From contig JAUXYA010000032.1 in the NCBI GenBank assembly GCA_030684405.1, positions 1 through 64,000 of the forward strand: a stretch of DNA of 64,000 bases. The letters run 5' to 3'. A program made the translations under genes and the position numbers. This stretch comes from Burkholderiales bacterium. GTDB lineage: Bacteria; Pseudomonadota; Gammaproteobacteria; Burkholderiales; SG8-41. Each line of letters starts with the position of its first letter. The stretch's first letter is position 1. The notes under the pieces were generated by a model. It was not told where the DNA came from and ran no database searches. It worked only from the letters and a program-made list of their open reading frames with translations. This document shows, in pieces, positions 28,316-37,325 of this stretch.

Positions 28316-28344
28316 CTGTAAATGGGTGACAAACCCATTTACAG
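28316..28344. promoter_or_regulatory. Perfect 12-bp inverted repeat upstream of the TauE-like gene
   Basis: CTGTAAATGGGT (28316-28327), loop GACAA, ACCCATTTACAG (28333-28344). It is 15 bp upstream of the TauE-like start. It could be an operator for a dimeric repressor or an RNA hairpin that affects translation. No U-run on either side. Confidence 0.55.
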
Positions 28345-28351
28345 CTGATAC

Positions 28352-28415
28352 CTCCCCTCTCCCACCGGGACAAGGGAACACTTGGCGCAGAGCAGAGGGG
28401 TCGGGGGTGAGGGGG
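28352..28415. repeat. Palindromic intergenic repeat sharing sequence with 53109-53235
   Basis: Outer parts cctcccctctccc and gggtgaggg pair roughly. The internal segment ccgggacaagggaacactt is nearly identical to the reverse complement of the 53.1-kb repeat (aagtgtccccttgtcccgg). Together with the stem-loop, terminator and MITE-like element it fills the 344-bp gap between the TauE-like gene and pilU. Confidence 0.65.
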
Positions 28416-28456
28416 AATGTATGAATCATTTTATGAATTCCCAATAAATTCGCATC

Positions 28457-28485
28457 AACAAAAACGCCGGCGCTGGGGCCGGCGT
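28457..28485 (-). terminator. Rho-independent terminator for pilT-pilU
   Basis: On the minus strand ACGCCGGC, a 6-nt loop and GCCGGCGT are followed by TTTTTGTTG. A MITE-like element (28504-28646) separates it from the pilU stop, so the element probably inserted between the gene and its terminator. Confidence 0.8.
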
Positions 28486-28503
28486 CCTTGCCGATCAAAA
28501 CCG

Positions 28504-28646
28504 GAACCCATCTCAAAAACCTGCCGAGCGCCGCCGGGACAAGGCGCCCGCGAGGCTTCGACGAGACATTACTGAGCGGGTAAGGCGAGGAAAAACGCAG
28601 CGGGCAACGCCGTCCTCGCAAGCGCAGGCGTTTTTGGGATGGGTTC
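28504..28646. mobile_element. MITE-like element with terminal inverted repeats
   Basis: The left end gaacccatctcaaaaacctgc (28504-28524, split: gaacccatctcaaa and aacctgc) is mirrored at 28624-28646 as gaacccatcccaaa and aacgcctgc on the reverse strand. It is 143 bp and noncoding. The right end touches the pilU stop codon (28646-28648). No clear target duplication. Confidence 0.65.
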
Positions 28647-29782
28647 TAGACAAGGTTCAGGTGCTCGATGCCGGTCATGACATCCTTGTCCTTGGCGTCC
28701 TTGCTGTTCAGCTTGATCATCAGCCGCAGCTCGTTCATCGAGTCGGCGTTGCGCAACGCGTCCTCGTAGCTGATGTCGCCGGCCTCGTAGAGGTCGAACA
28801 GATGCTGGTCGAAGGTCTGCATGCCCAGTTCGCGCGACTTGGCCATGATGCCCTTGATCTCGTGCACCTCGCCCTTGAAGATCATGTCCGAAATCAGCGG
28901 CGAATTGAGCAGGATCTCGACCGCGGCGGCACGGCCCTTGCCGTCCTTCTTGGGAATCAGGCGCTGCGACACCAGCGCGCGGATATTCAGAGACAGGTCC
29001 ATCAACAGTTGCTGTTTGCGCTCTTCCGGGAAGAAATTGATGATCCGGTCCAGCGCCTGGTTGGCGCTGTTGGCATGCAGCGTGGCCATCGCCAAATGGC
29101 CGGTTTCAGCGAAAGCGATCGCATGATCCATGGTTTCGCGGTCGCGGATCTCGCCGATCAGGATCACGTCAGGGGCCTGGCGCAGGGTGTTTTTCAGCGC
29201 GGCATGCCAGGACTCGGTATCAACACCAACCTCGCGCTGGGTGATTACGCAATTCTTGTGGTCGTGCACGTACTCGATCGGATCTTCGATGGTGATGATA
29301 TGACCGTAGCTGTTTTCGTTGCGGTAACCCATCATCGCCGCCAGCGACGTCGATTTGCCCGAGCCGGTGCCGCCGACCATGATTACCAGCCCGCGCTTGG
29401 TCATCACCACGTCCTTCAGCACCGGTGGCAGCTTGAGGTCATCGAACTTCGGGATCGAGGTGTTGATGGTCCGCAGCACCATGCCGACACGACCCTGCTG
29501 CATGAAAGCGTTGACGCGGAAACGTCCGATGTCGCCGGGGCTGATCGCGAAGTTGCACTCCTTGGTCGCCTCGAACTCACCGGCCTGCTTGTCGTTCATG
29601 ATGCCACGCGCGAGTTCTGCGGTGTGCTGCGGCGTCAGCGCCTGGCTCGCCACCGGCGTCATCTTGCCGTCGAGCTTGATCGCCGGCGGGAAGCCCACCG
29701 TGATGAACAGGTCCGAGGCCTTTTTCGAGACCATCGCCTTCAGCAGGTCGTGCATGAACTTGACGGCTTGTTCTCTTTCCAT
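28646..29782 (-). CDS. Type IV pilus retraction ATPase PilU
   Basis: 378 residues. N-terminal PAS-like domain (LLKAMVSKKASDLFITVGFPPAIKLDG, in parts), Walker A GGTGSGKSTS (near 128), Asp box ITIEDPIEYVHDH, Walker B VILIGEIRDRETMDHA, His box TGHLAMATLHANSANQALDRI. PilU is the PilT paralogue that helps retract type IV pili for twitching and DNA uptake. It is 47 bp downstream of pilT. The extended C-terminus (YEDALRNADSMNELRLMIKL) is typical of PilU. Confidence 0.94.
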   Translation of the reverse strand: MEREQAVKFMHDLLKAMVSKKASDLFITVGFPPAIKLDGKMTPVASQALTPQHTAELARGIMNDKQAGEFEATKECNFAISPGDIGRFRVNAFMQQGRVGMVLRTINTSIPKFDDLKLPPVLKDVVMTKRGLVIMVGGTGSGKSTSLAAMMGYRNENSYGHIITIEDPIEYVHDHKNCVITQREVGVDTESWHAALKNTLRQAPDVILIGEIRDRETMDHAIAFAETGHLAMATLHANSANQALDRIINFFPEERKQQLLMDLSLNIRALVSQRLIPKKDGKGRAAAVEILLNSPLISDMIFKGEVHEIKGIMAKSRELGMQTFDQHLFDLYEAGDISYEDALRNADSMNELRLMIKLNSKDAKDKDVMTGIEHLNLV

Positions 29783-29829
29783 GCTGTGCTCCCCTTTGTT
29801 GTTCCGGTGCCCGCGTCAGCGCGGCGTCC

Positions 29830-30870
29830 TCAGCGGAACAGATCCTTGTTCATCGCCTTGCCGCGCGCCTCTTCGGCGGAGACGATGTTACGTTTCACCA
29901 GGTCCACCAGATTCTGGTCCAGCGTCTGCATGCCGAGCTGGGCGCCGGTCTGGATCGACGAGTACATCTGCGCCACCTTGTTCTCGCGAATCAGGTTGCG
30001 GATCGCCGGCGTGCCGATCATGATTTCGTGCGCCGCGGCGCGGCCACTGCCGTCCTTGGTCTTGAGCAGGGTCTGCGAGATCACTGCGCGCAGCGACTCC
30101 GACAGCATCGCGCGCATCATTTCCTTTTCCTCGGCCGGAAACACGTCGATGATCCGGTCGATGGTCTTGGCGGCTGAACTCGTATGCAACGTGCCGAACA
30201 CCAGGTGGCCGGTTTCGGCGGCGGTCAGCGCCAGCCGGATGGTTTCAAGGTCGCGCATCTCGCCGACCAGGATGATGTCCGGATCCTCACGCAACGCCGA
30301 GCGCAGCGCGTTGGCAAACGACAGGGTGTGCGGGCCGACTTCGCGCTGGTTGATCAGGCATTTTTTCGATTCGTGCACGAATTCGATTGGGTCCTCCACC
30401 GTCAGGATGTGGCCCTGCTCGTTTTCATTGATGTGGTTGACGATGGCCGCCAGCGTGGTCGACTTGCCCGAACCCGTCGGGCCGGTCACCAGCACCACAC
30501 CGCGCGGCTGGTTGGCAATCTCGACGAACACCTTGGGTGCCTTCAGGTCTTCCAGGCTCAGCACCTTGGACGGGATGGTCCGGAACACCGCACCGGCGCC
30601 GCGCTGCTGCACGAAAGCATTGACACGGAAACGCGCGAGGTTGGGAATGGAGAAGGAAAAGTCGCACTCCAGGTTTTCCTCGTAGAACTTGCGCTGGCCG
30701 TCGTTCATGATGTCGTAGACCATCGCATGAACGTCCTTGTGCTCCAGCGCCGGCAGGTTGATGCGGCGGATGTCGCCATGCACGCGAATCATCGGCGGCA
30801 GGCCGGATGACAGATGCAGATCGGAGGCTTTGTTCTTGACGACGAAGGCCAGCAGTTCGGAGATGTCCAT
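29830..30870 (-). CDS. Type IV pilus retraction ATPase PilT
   Basis: 346 residues, standard PilT length. MDISELLAFVVKNKASDLHLSSGLPP at the N-terminus (in parts), Walker A GPTGSGKSTT (near 130), Walker B DIILVGEMRDLETIRLALT, His box TGHLVFGTLHTSSAAKTIDRIIDVFP, and the AIRNLI retraction motif. Hexameric cytoplasmic motor for pilus retraction. It is transcribed divergently from yggS and leads the pilT-pilU operon. The pilus structural genes are elsewhere. Confidence 0.96.
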   Translation of the reverse strand: MDISELLAFVVKNKASDLHLSSGLPPMIRVHGDIRRINLPALEHKDVHAMVYDIMNDGQRKFYEENLECDFSFSIPNLARFRVNAFVQQRGAGAVFRTIPSKVLSLEDLKAPKVFVEIANQPRGVVLVTGPTGSGKSTTLAAIVNHINENEQGHILTVEDPIEFVHESKKCLINQREVGPHTLSFANALRSALREDPDIILVGEMRDLETIRLALTAAETGHLVFGTLHTSSAAKTIDRIIDVFPAEEKEMMRAMLSESLRAVISQTLLKTKDGSGRAAAHEIMIGTPAIRNLIRENKVAQMYSSIQTGAQLGMQTLDQNLVDLVKRNIVSAEEARGKAMNKDLFR

Positions 30871-30976
30871 TTATAATTCCCTCGGGAGTGGGCTGTGCGG
30901 GGTGCCTTCTGCGCTTCAGAGTACCGGATGCAGCTGAAGCACCGGCGTAGACCAGCCCCCTGAGCGCATCGAAATT

Positions 30977-31678
30977 ATGGCCACAATCACCGATAACTTG
31001 CAAGCCGTACACCGGCGCATCGCCCTTGCCGCCGCCGCTGCGAACCGCGCCACGGACAGCATCAAGCTGCTCGCGGTCAGCAAAACGTTCAGCGCCGCTG
31101 CGGTGCTCGCTGCATGGCAATCCGGGCAGCGTGCCTTCGGCGAGAACTTTGTGCAGGAAGGCATCGCAAAAATCACGGAACTGTCAGATCTCGGCGTCGA
31201 ATGGCATTTCATCGGCCCGGTCCAGAGCAACAAGACGCGGTTGATCGCCGAGCACTTCGCCTGGGTACACAGCATCGAGCGCGAAAAAATCGCCCAACGC
31301 CTCAACGATGCGCGTCCACCGCAGCTACCGCCGCTGAACGTGCTGATCCAGGTCAACGTCAGTGGCGAGGCCAGCAAAAGCGGCGTCGATCCCGGCACGG
31401 AGGGCGACCTCGCCGCCTTCATCCGCAGACTGCCCAGACTGCGACTGCGCGGGCTGATGGCGATTCCCGAGCCGACGCCGGACACGGCCCTGCAGCGCGA
31501 GCGTTTTGCGCTGCTGCACCGGCTGCTGCAGCCACTGCGAGCGGATGACGCCGGCATCGACACGCTGTCGATGGGCATGTCCGACGATCTCGAAGCAGCC
31601 ATCGCTGAAGGTTCGACGCTGGTGCGCGTGGGCACGGCGATTTTCGGCAAACGGCAAGCCGTGAATGGTGAACTGTAA
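30977..31678 (+). CDS. YggS/PLPBP family pyridoxal-phosphate homeostasis protein
   Basis: 233 residues. Seen: IKLLAVSKTFSAAAVLAAWQSGQRAFGENFVQEG (PLP Lys in VSKTF near 37), WHFIGPVQSNK, VLIQVNVSGEASKSG, GLMAIPEP, and LSMGMSDDLEAAIAEGSTLVRVGTAIFG. It binds PLP without classic catalysis and buffers vitamin B6 and amino-acid pools. It precedes proC, as in many bacteria. Its last codons and stop are written by a heptad repeat (31661-31688), so the C-terminus (QAVNGEL) may be repeat-derived. Confidence 0.93.
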   Translation: MATITDNLQAVHRRIALAAAAANRATDSIKLLAVSKTFSAAAVLAAWQSGQRAFGENFVQEGIAKITELSDLGVEWHFIGPVQSNKTRLIAEHFAWVHSIEREKIAQRLNDARPPQLPPLNVLIQVNVSGEASKSGVDPGTEGDLAAFIRRLPRLRLRGLMAIPEPTPDTALQRERFALLHRLLQPLRADDAGIDTLSMGMSDDLEAAIAEGSTLVRVGTAIFGKRQAVNGEL

Positions 31679-31775
31679 ACGGTGAACCGTATAATGCCCG
31701 GGACTTTCATCCATCCCGGACACCGGCCCTGTTCAATGATCACCGCTCACTGCTCACCACTCACCACTCACCGGC
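31661..31775. repeat. Heptad element between yggS and proC
   Basis: Left arm GTGAATG, GTGAACT, GTAAACG, GTGAACC (31661-31688), spacer, right arm CACCGCT, CACTGCT, CACCACT, CACCACT, CACCGGC (31741-31775). The yggS TAA lies in the left arm, and a TATAAT at 31690 follows it directly. The right arm ends 19 nt before the proC ATG. Confidence 0.82.
31690..31695 (+). promoter_or_regulatory. Candidate -10 element for proC at the heptad edge
   Basis: TATAAT directly adjoining the left heptad arm. The -35 position would fall inside the heptads (GGTGAAC), so the element could carry a mobile or evolved promoter. 100 bp upstream of the proC ATG. Confidence 0.35.
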
Positions 31776-31794
31776 AACCCGTCCCTTTTCACCC

Positions 31795-32607
31795 ATGAAC
31801 ATCGTTTTCATCGGCGGCGGCAACATGGCCGCGGCGATCATCGGCGGCCTCGTTGGCCAAGGCCGCCCTCCGTCCATGCTGCAGGCCGTCGACGTGCTGC
31901 CCGAGGCACGGTCGCGCCTTGCACAACAGTTCGGCATCCGCACCTCGTCTGATCCCGCGGCGGCAGCATCCAGCGCGGACTGCATCGTGCTGGCCGTGAA
32001 GCCGCAGCAGATGCACGAAGTCGCGGCCGCGCTGGCACCCACGCTGAAAAAGCAGTTGGTCATCAGCATCGCCGCCGGCATCCGCGGCAATGACCTCGCG
32101 CGCTGGCTTGGCGGCCACGCAGCCATCGTACGCGCAATGCCCAACACGCCCGCGCTGGTGGCCGCCGGCATTACCGGCCTCCATGCGCTGCCCGGTGTCA
32201 GCGACCGGCAGCGCAGCGACGCTGAAGCCGTGCTGTCTGCGGTCGGCAGCACCTTCTGGGTCAACGAGGAAAGCGCGCTCGACGCGGTAACGGCCGTGTC
32301 CGGCAGCGGACCGGCTTATGTCTTCTATTTCATCGAGGCTCTCGAGCAAGCGGCGCGCGAACTCGGACTGCCTGCGGACATCGCGCGACAGAGCGCGCTG
32401 CAGACCTTCGCTGGCGCAGTGAAGCTCGCCGTCGCCGGTGACGCCGACCCGGCGACGCTGCGCGCGCGGGTGACCTCGAAGGGCGGCACCACCGAACGCG
32501 CGATCGGTGCGCTGGATGAGGCGCAGGTCAAGGCCGCCTTCGTCCGTGCCGTGCGCGCGGCGGCGGAGCGCTCGGCCGAACTCGGCGACACCCTCGGCAA
32601 GGATTAG
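31795..32607 (+). CDS. Pyrroline-5-carboxylate reductase ProC
   Basis: 270 residues. Rossmann start MNIVFIGGGNMAAAIIGGL, VLAVKPQQMHEV, RAMPNTPALVAAGITGLHA, the segment VTAVSGSGPAYVFYFIEALEQAA and the C-terminal VTSKGGTTERAI motif. It performs the last step of proline synthesis (NADPH-dependent reduction of P5C). It follows yggS across a heptad element and precedes yggT. No Shine-Dalgarno is visible before the ATG. Confidence 0.96.
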   Translation: MNIVFIGGGNMAAAIIGGLVGQGRPPSMLQAVDVLPEARSRLAQQFGIRTSSDPAAAASSADCIVLAVKPQQMHEVAAALAPTLKKQLVISIAAGIRGNDLARWLGGHAAIVRAMPNTPALVAAGITGLHALPGVSDRQRSDAEAVLSAVGSTFWVNEESALDAVTAVSGSGPAYVFYFIEALEQAARELGLPADIARQSALQTFAGAVKLAVAGDADPATLRARVTSKGGTTERAIGALDEAQVKAAFVRAVRAAAERSAELGDTLGKD

Positions 32608-32639
32608 GACAACAGGACAATCCAGGAACGACCGGCCGC

Positions 32640-33218
32640 ATGCTCGCCAATGCTCTGATTTTCATCGCCCAGGTTGCCTTCGGCCTGCTGACCCTCACGC
32701 TGCTGCTGCGCTTCTATCTGCAATGGGTGCGAGCGCCCTATCGCAATCCGCTGGCCGATTTCGTCAATGCGCTGACAGATTTCATGGTGAAGCCGGCGCG
32801 CCGGATCATCCCCGGTCTGTGGGGACTCGACCTGCCGACACTGTTGCTTGCCTGGCTGATGCAGCTGCTCGAATTCCTGATCGTGCTGCAGGTGCGCGGC
32901 TTCCGCTTTGGCGCGGAAGTCGGTCTGGCCGCCGTCGGCGTCGCGCTGCTCGCAGCGCTTGGTGTGGTGAAGATGCTGATCTACATCGTACTGGTAGCCA
33001 CGCTGCTGCAGGCGGTGCTGTCATGGATCAATCCCGGCAGTCCGATCGCGCCGCTGCTCGATGCAATGACGCGACCCTTCCTGCGCATTTTCCGGCGCCG
33101 GATCCCGCCGATTGGCAATGTCGATCTGTCGCCGCTGTTCCTGCTGGTGGTCTGCCAGTTGCTGCTGATGGTGCCGGTCGCTTGGCTTGAATCCGAGGCG
33201 ATGCAACTGCTGCGCTAG
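32640..33218 (+). CDS. YggT family membrane protein
   Basis: 192 residues with two YGGT units, each giving two membrane helices: LLTLTLLLRFYLQWVRAPYRNPLADFVNALTDFMVKPARRIIPG (in parts) and IVLVATLLQAVLSWINPGSPIAPLLDAMTRPFLRIFRRRIPPIGNVDLSPLF. The TxPxLxPxRR-like segment occurs twice. The yggS-proC-yggT order is common. YggT proteins are linked to membrane and osmotic-stress functions. Confidence 0.9.
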   Translation: MLANALIFIAQVAFGLLTLTLLLRFYLQWVRAPYRNPLADFVNALTDFMVKPARRIIPGLWGLDLPTLLLAWLMQLLEFLIVLQVRGFRFGAEVGLAAVGVALLAALGVVKMLIYIVLVATLLQAVLSWINPGSPIAPLLDAMTRPFLRIFRRRIPPIGNVDLSPLFLLVVCQLLLMVPVAWLESEAMQLLR

Positions 33219-33277
33219 GCGGCAGGCCCCGTTTTGATTTGCCGGCGACGGGCGCCCGCCCGCGCTTTGCCGGAAGA

Positions 33278-34738
33278 TCAGCCCGAATCCTGATCCCGGC
33301 GCCCGCCGTGGCGCGCACGCCAGGCCCGCACCAGCAGTGTTACCGCAATCCACAGTGCCAGTACGGCGAGCGGCACTGTGATTGCCAACGGTGCCAGCAG
33401 TGCAAGCAAAGCCAGCACGATGAAACCCAGCGCGATGCTCGTCATCAGGCCGGACTCTGCCGCGCCCAAGGTGCGGCGGCTACTGATGGCGGCGCCGACG
33501 GTATTGCCCAGACGCAGTGCGCCGGCCGCGGCGCGTGCAGCACGGCCGCCCGAACCGAGATGGCGGACTCGCACCGAGGGCTGCACGCGGTAACCATCGG
33601 CGAGGACGATCTCGGTGGCATTGGCCAGGTCTTCCTCGTACATCGCCTGCATGCTGTGCGCAAAGCCGTCGTCCTCAATCGCGACATCAAGCTCGTAGTT
33701 GCTGATCCAGCTCGCGATATTGAGATTGGTCGAGCCGACGCGCGCCCAGCGCCCGTCGGCGACCGCGGTTTTTGCATGCAGCATCGCGCCATTCCACTCG
33801 AAAACCCGGATGCCGGCTTCAAGCAACGGCCGGTAACCGGCGCGCGACAGCTGTCCGAGCATCGGCACGTCGCTGCTGCCGGGCACCAGCAGCCGCACGT
33901 CGACGCCGTCATGTGCCGCCGCGCGCAGCGCCTGCACATAAGGTGAAACACCGACGAAATAGGCATCCGTCAGCCACAGGGTGTCGCGTGCCATGGCCGC
34001 GATCATCTGGTCGAGGCGGTAGAGTCCGGCGGTGCTGGGCTGGCTCGCCAGCACGCGTACCATCACCTCGCCGGCAGGCCCGGCGGGGATCGGCTCCGGC
34101 ACTGGCAGATCGACGTCGCTACCGGATGCCGCCACCCAGGTTTGACCGAAGGCACGTTCGATGTCGGCCACCGCCGGACCGCGGATTTCGATGCCGGTGT
34201 CGCGCCAGGGTGCAATGCCCCGCTGCGGGTCACCCAGCCACTTGTCGCTGACGCAGAGTCCGGTGACGTAGCCCACCGCGCCGTCCACGGCCAGCATCTT
34301 GCGGTGATCGCGGGTCAGCCAGCCGAAGGGGCTGTCGAGCTGCGGCTTGTTGAAGCAGCGCACTTCACCGCCTGCGTCAGTTAGCGGTTGCAGCAGTCGG
34401 CGGGTGCCGACGCCGAGCGCACCCATCCAGTCGTAGATGACGCGGACCGAAACGCCGGCGCGCGCGCGTTCGCACAGCGCCGCAACGAACTCGCGACCGG
34501 TCGCATCGCCGGCGATGATGTAGTTCTCGAACAGGATCGAGCGGCGGGCGCCGGCAATCGCCTCCAGCCACACCGGGTAGTGTTCTCCCGCATCACGCAG
34601 GATGCGCACCGAGTTGCCAGCGACCGGGGCAGCGCCGGCTGCGCGCGCGAACACCTGCTCGGCCAGCAGCCGCAGCTCCGTGCTGGCGCGGCGCGGCCGC
34701 ACGGTATCCTGGGAATCTTTTTCTGCGGTTGTCGCCAT
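33278..34738 (-). CDS. Phospholipase D-family protein, cardiolipin synthase-like
   Basis: 486 residues. Two HKD motifs: DHRKMLAVDGAVGYV (near 148) and HAKTAVADGRWARVGSTNLN (near 330). Flanking segments such as ILFENYIIAGDATGREF and VRVIYDWMGALG match ClsB-type cardiolipin synthases. Unlike ClsA, the two hydrophobic helices are at the C-terminus (about 430-475), not the N-terminus. It probably makes cardiolipin or a related lipid by phosphatidyl transfer. The N-terminal ~20 residues are unconserved, and a later start is possible. Confidence 0.83.
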   Translation of the reverse strand: MATTAEKDSQDTVRPRRASTELRLLAEQVFARAAGAAPVAGNSVRILRDAGEHYPVWLEAIAGARRSILFENYIIAGDATGREFVAALCERARAGVSVRVIYDWMGALGVGTRRLLQPLTDAGGEVRCFNKPQLDSPFGWLTRDHRKMLAVDGAVGYVTGLCVSDKWLGDPQRGIAPWRDTGIEIRGPAVADIERAFGQTWVAASGSDVDLPVPEPIPAGPAGEVMVRVLASQPSTAGLYRLDQMIAAMARDTLWLTDAYFVGVSPYVQALRAAAHDGVDVRLLVPGSSDVPMLGQLSRAGYRPLLEAGIRVFEWNGAMLHAKTAVADGRWARVGSTNLNIASWISNYELDVAIEDDGFAHSMQAMYEEDLANATEIVLADGYRVQPSVRVRHLGSGGRAARAAAGALRLGNTVGAAISSRRTLGAAESGLMTSIALGFIVLALLALLAPLAITVPLAVLALWIAVTLLVRAWRARHGGRRDQDSG

Positions 34739-34770
34739 GGACTGTCCCCGGTGCGCGGCTCCCGGCCCGC

Positions 34771-36225
34771 CTACATCAGCACGATGTCGAACTGTTCCTG
34801 ATTGTAGGCCGACTCAACCTGCAGCGAAATCGGCTTGCCGATGAAATCCGACAACATCGCGAGGTTCTGCGACTCTTCATCAAGGAACATGTCGATGACC
34901 TGCTGCGACGCAAGGATTCGAAACTCGCGTGCATTGAACTGGCGCGCCTCGCGCACCAACTCGCGCAGCACTTCGTAACAGATGGTCTGCGCGGTTTTCA
35001 GTTCGCCACGGCCGGTGCAGGTCGGACAGGGCTCGCACAGCACATGCGCGAGGCTCTCACGGGTGCGCTTGCGCGTCATCTCGACCAGGCCGAGCTGGGT
35101 AAAGCCGTTGACGGTCATCCGCGTACGGTCACGCGCGAGGGCCTTGCGGAACTCGTTGAGCACGGCGTTGCGGTGCTCCTCGCTGTCCATGTCGATGAAG
35201 TCAACAATGATGATGCCGCCGAGGTTGCGCAGCCGCAACTGGCGGGCGATGACCTGCGCCGCCTCGAGGTTGGTCTTGAAGATCGTGTCGTCGAAGCTGC
35301 GCCCGCCGACAAAACCGCCGGTGTTGACGTCGACCGTGGTCAGCGCCTCGGTCTGGTCGATGATCAGGTAACCGCCGGACTTGAGGTCGACGCGGCGCGC
35401 CAGCGCGCGCTCGATGTCATCCTCGACGTTGTGCAGGTCGAACAGCGGACGTTCACCCTGGTAGTGCGCCAGCCTCGACACCACGTTGGGGGTGAACTGG
35501 CCGGCGAACTGCAGCATGGCCTGATGCGTTTCACGGGAATCGACATGAATGCGCCCGGTTTCCTCGTGCGCGAAATCGCGCAGCACGCGCAGCGCGAGAT
35601 TGAGGTCCTCGTAGAGCGTTGCCAGTGGCAGCGCGGTGCGCGCCTGCTCCTGGATATCGCGCCACAGCTTGCGCAGGTATTCGACGTCGGAGGCCAGCTC
35701 GCGGTCGGAGGCTGACTCGGCCACAGTGCGGATGATGAAGCCGCCTTTCTCTTCCGGCGGCAGCAGGTGCTGCAGCTTCTCGCGCAGATGGACGCGCTCT
35801 TCCTCGTCCTCGATGCGCTGCGAGATGCCGATGTGCGACTCCTGCGGCAGGTAGACCAGCAGCCGGCCGGCGATGCTGATCTGCGTCGACAGCCGCGCCC
35901 CCTTGGTGCCGATCGGGTCCTTGATGACCTGAACCAGGAGGTTCTGCCCTTCGCTCAGCAGCTTCTCGATCGGCATTCCGGATTCGCCGTTGACGCGGTT
36001 GCCCCAGATGTCGGCAACGTGGAGGAATGCGGCGCGCTCGCCGCCGATGTCGACGAAAGCCGACTGCATGCCGGGCAGCACACGCACGACCTTGCCCATA
36101 TAGATGTTGCCGACGAATCCGCGCGAGGACGCGCGCTCGACGTGCAACTCCTGAGTCACACCGTGTTCGATCACGGCAACGCGGGTTTCCTGCGGCGTGA
36201 CGTTGATCAGGATGTCTTCACTCAT
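34771..36225 (-). CDS. Ribonuclease G
   Basis: 484 residues. N-terminal S1 domain ([23 protein letters not shown], near 39-62), the RNase E/G catalytic region with [25 protein letters not shown] and [16 protein letters not shown] (the two metal-binding Asp), and the zinc-link [11 protein letters not shown] near 400. It lacks the long E. coli RNase E tail. It processes 16S rRNA 5' ends and decays mRNA. It overlaps maf by 4 bp in the maf-rng unit. Confidence 0.95.
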   Translation of the reverse strand: MSEDILINVTPQETRVAVIEHGVTQELHVERASSRGFVGNIYMGKVVRVLPGMQSAFVDIGGERAAFLHVADIWGNRVNGESGMPIEKLLSEGQNLLVQVIKDPIGTKGARLSTQISIAGRLLVYLPQESHIGISQRIEDEEERVHLREKLQHLLPPEEKGGFIIRTVAESASDRELASDVEYLRKLWRDIQEQARTALPLATLYEDLNLALRVLRDFAHEETGRIHVDSRETHQAMLQFAGQFTPNVVSRLAHYQGERPLFDLHNVEDDIERALARRVDLKSGGYLIIDQTEALTTVDVNTGGFVGGRSFDDTIFKTNLEAAQVIARQLRLRNLGGIIIVDFIDMDSEEHRNAVLNEFRKALARDRTRMTVNGFTQLGLVEMTRKRTRESLAHVLCEPCPTCTGRGELKTAQTICYEVLRELVREARQFNAREFRILASQQVIDMFLDEESQNLAMLSDFIGKPISLQVESAYNQEQFDIVLM

Positions 36226-36836
36226 GGCAGGAGTATGCCGTGAATGCGCAGCAGGTCCGCGGTTTCGGCGAGGGGGAGACCCATGATGCCGGAATAGCTG
36301 CCTTCGATCCGGGTGATGAAGGCCGCGGCGCGGCCCTGCACGGCGTAGGCGCCGGCCTTGTCGTTGGGCTCGCCGCTGGCGACATACCGGCGGATTTCTT
36401 CGGCGGCGAGCGCGCGGAACCAGACCTGTGATTCCGACAGCCGGGTATTGATGTCCGCCCCGCGCGCGACTGCGACCGCGGTCAGCACGCGATGCGGGCG
36501 ACCCGACAGCAGTCCGAGCATGCGTGCAGCGTCGGTGCCATCCGCCGGCTTGCCAAGTATCGCGTCATCGAGAACCACCGTGGTGTCAGCGGCCAACACC
36601 GGGTGCGGCGCCACGCGGCGGGCGCCAATCATCGCTGCCGCAGCCTGTGCCTTGTCGCGCGCGACGCGCAGCACATAGGCATCCGGCGCCTCGCCGGCCA
36701 GGGGTGATTCGTCGATGTCGGCGCGGCGCTGCGCGGCTTCACGCAGCTGGAACACCTCGAAGGCAATGCCAATCTGGCGCAGCAGTTCGCGGCGGCGCGG
36801 ACTGCGCGAGGCTAGGTAGATGAAGCGCTCGGACAT
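36222..36836 (-). CDS. Maf-family nucleoside triphosphate pyrophosphatase
   Basis: 204 residues. [17 protein letters not shown] at the N-terminus, the [23 protein letters not shown] segment, [17 protein letters not shown], and [19 protein letters not shown] near the end. Maf proteins hydrolyse dTTP/UTP or modified NTPs to monophosphates. It lies in the maf-rng unit and follows rlmH by 15 bp, the conserved betaproteobacterial order. Confidence 0.94.
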   Translation of the reverse strand: MSERFIYLASRSPRRRELLRQIGIAFEVFQLREAAQRRADIDESPLAGEAPDAYVLRVARDKAQAAAAMIGARRVAPHPVLAADTTVVLDDAILGKPADGTDAARMLGLLSGRPHRVLTAVAVARGADINTRLSESQVWFRALAAEEIRRYVASGEPNDKAGAYAVQGRAAAFITRIEGSYSGIMGLPLAETADLLRIHGILLP

Positions 36837-36851
36837 CGGTGCAGGAGGATC

Positions 36852-37325
36852 CTAGTCACGGTGGTAGGGATGATGGGTCAGTAGTGAGGCAGCCCGATAG
36901 AGCTGCTCGGCGAGTATGACCCGAACCAGGCCATGGGGTAGCGTCAGCGGGGACAACGACCACAGCAGATCGGCACTCTTCCTGATTCCGTCAGCCAGGC
37001 CGTCGGCGCCGCCGATGATGAACGCCACGTCACGCCCTTCGCGGCGCCACTGTTCGAGATTCACGGCAAGACCGCGCGTAGGGAAGCTGCGGCCCTTTTC
37101 GTCGAGGACGACGCGCAGTGCACTTTCAGGCAGTGCGGCTTCGATGCGCTCCGCTTCGGTCGCCAGCCAGCGCGGCAGGTCTCCGGCGGAGGCGCTGCGC
37201 TGCGCCGGCTTCAATTCCTTCAGCGCCAGTGGCATCTCCCGCGGCATGCGTTTTGCGTACTCGATGAAACCCTCGTCGATCCATGCCGGCATGCGCTGGC
37301 CGACGGCAAGGATGTGCAGCTTCAC
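36852..37325 (-). CDS. Ribosomal RNA large subunit methyltransferase H (RlmH)
   Basis: 157 residues from a GTG start at 37325 (CAC on the plus strand), giving MKLHILAVGQRMPAWIDEGF. This start overlaps the rsfS stop by 4 bp. SPOUT methyltransferase features: VVLDEKGRSFPTRGLA, FIIGGADGLADGIR and VRVILAEQLYRAASLLTHHPYHRD (in parts). It methylates pseudouridine 1915 in 23S rRNA helix 69. The frame stays open upstream, but that part belongs to the rsfS tail region. Confidence 0.94.
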   Translation of the reverse strand: MKLHILAVGQRMPAWIDEGFIEYAKRMPREMPLALKELKPAQRSASAGDLPRWLATEAERIEAALPESALRVVLDEKGRSFPTRGLAVNLEQWRREGRDVAFIIGGADGLADGIRKSADLLWSLSPLTLPHGLVRVILAEQLYRAASLLTHHPYHRD

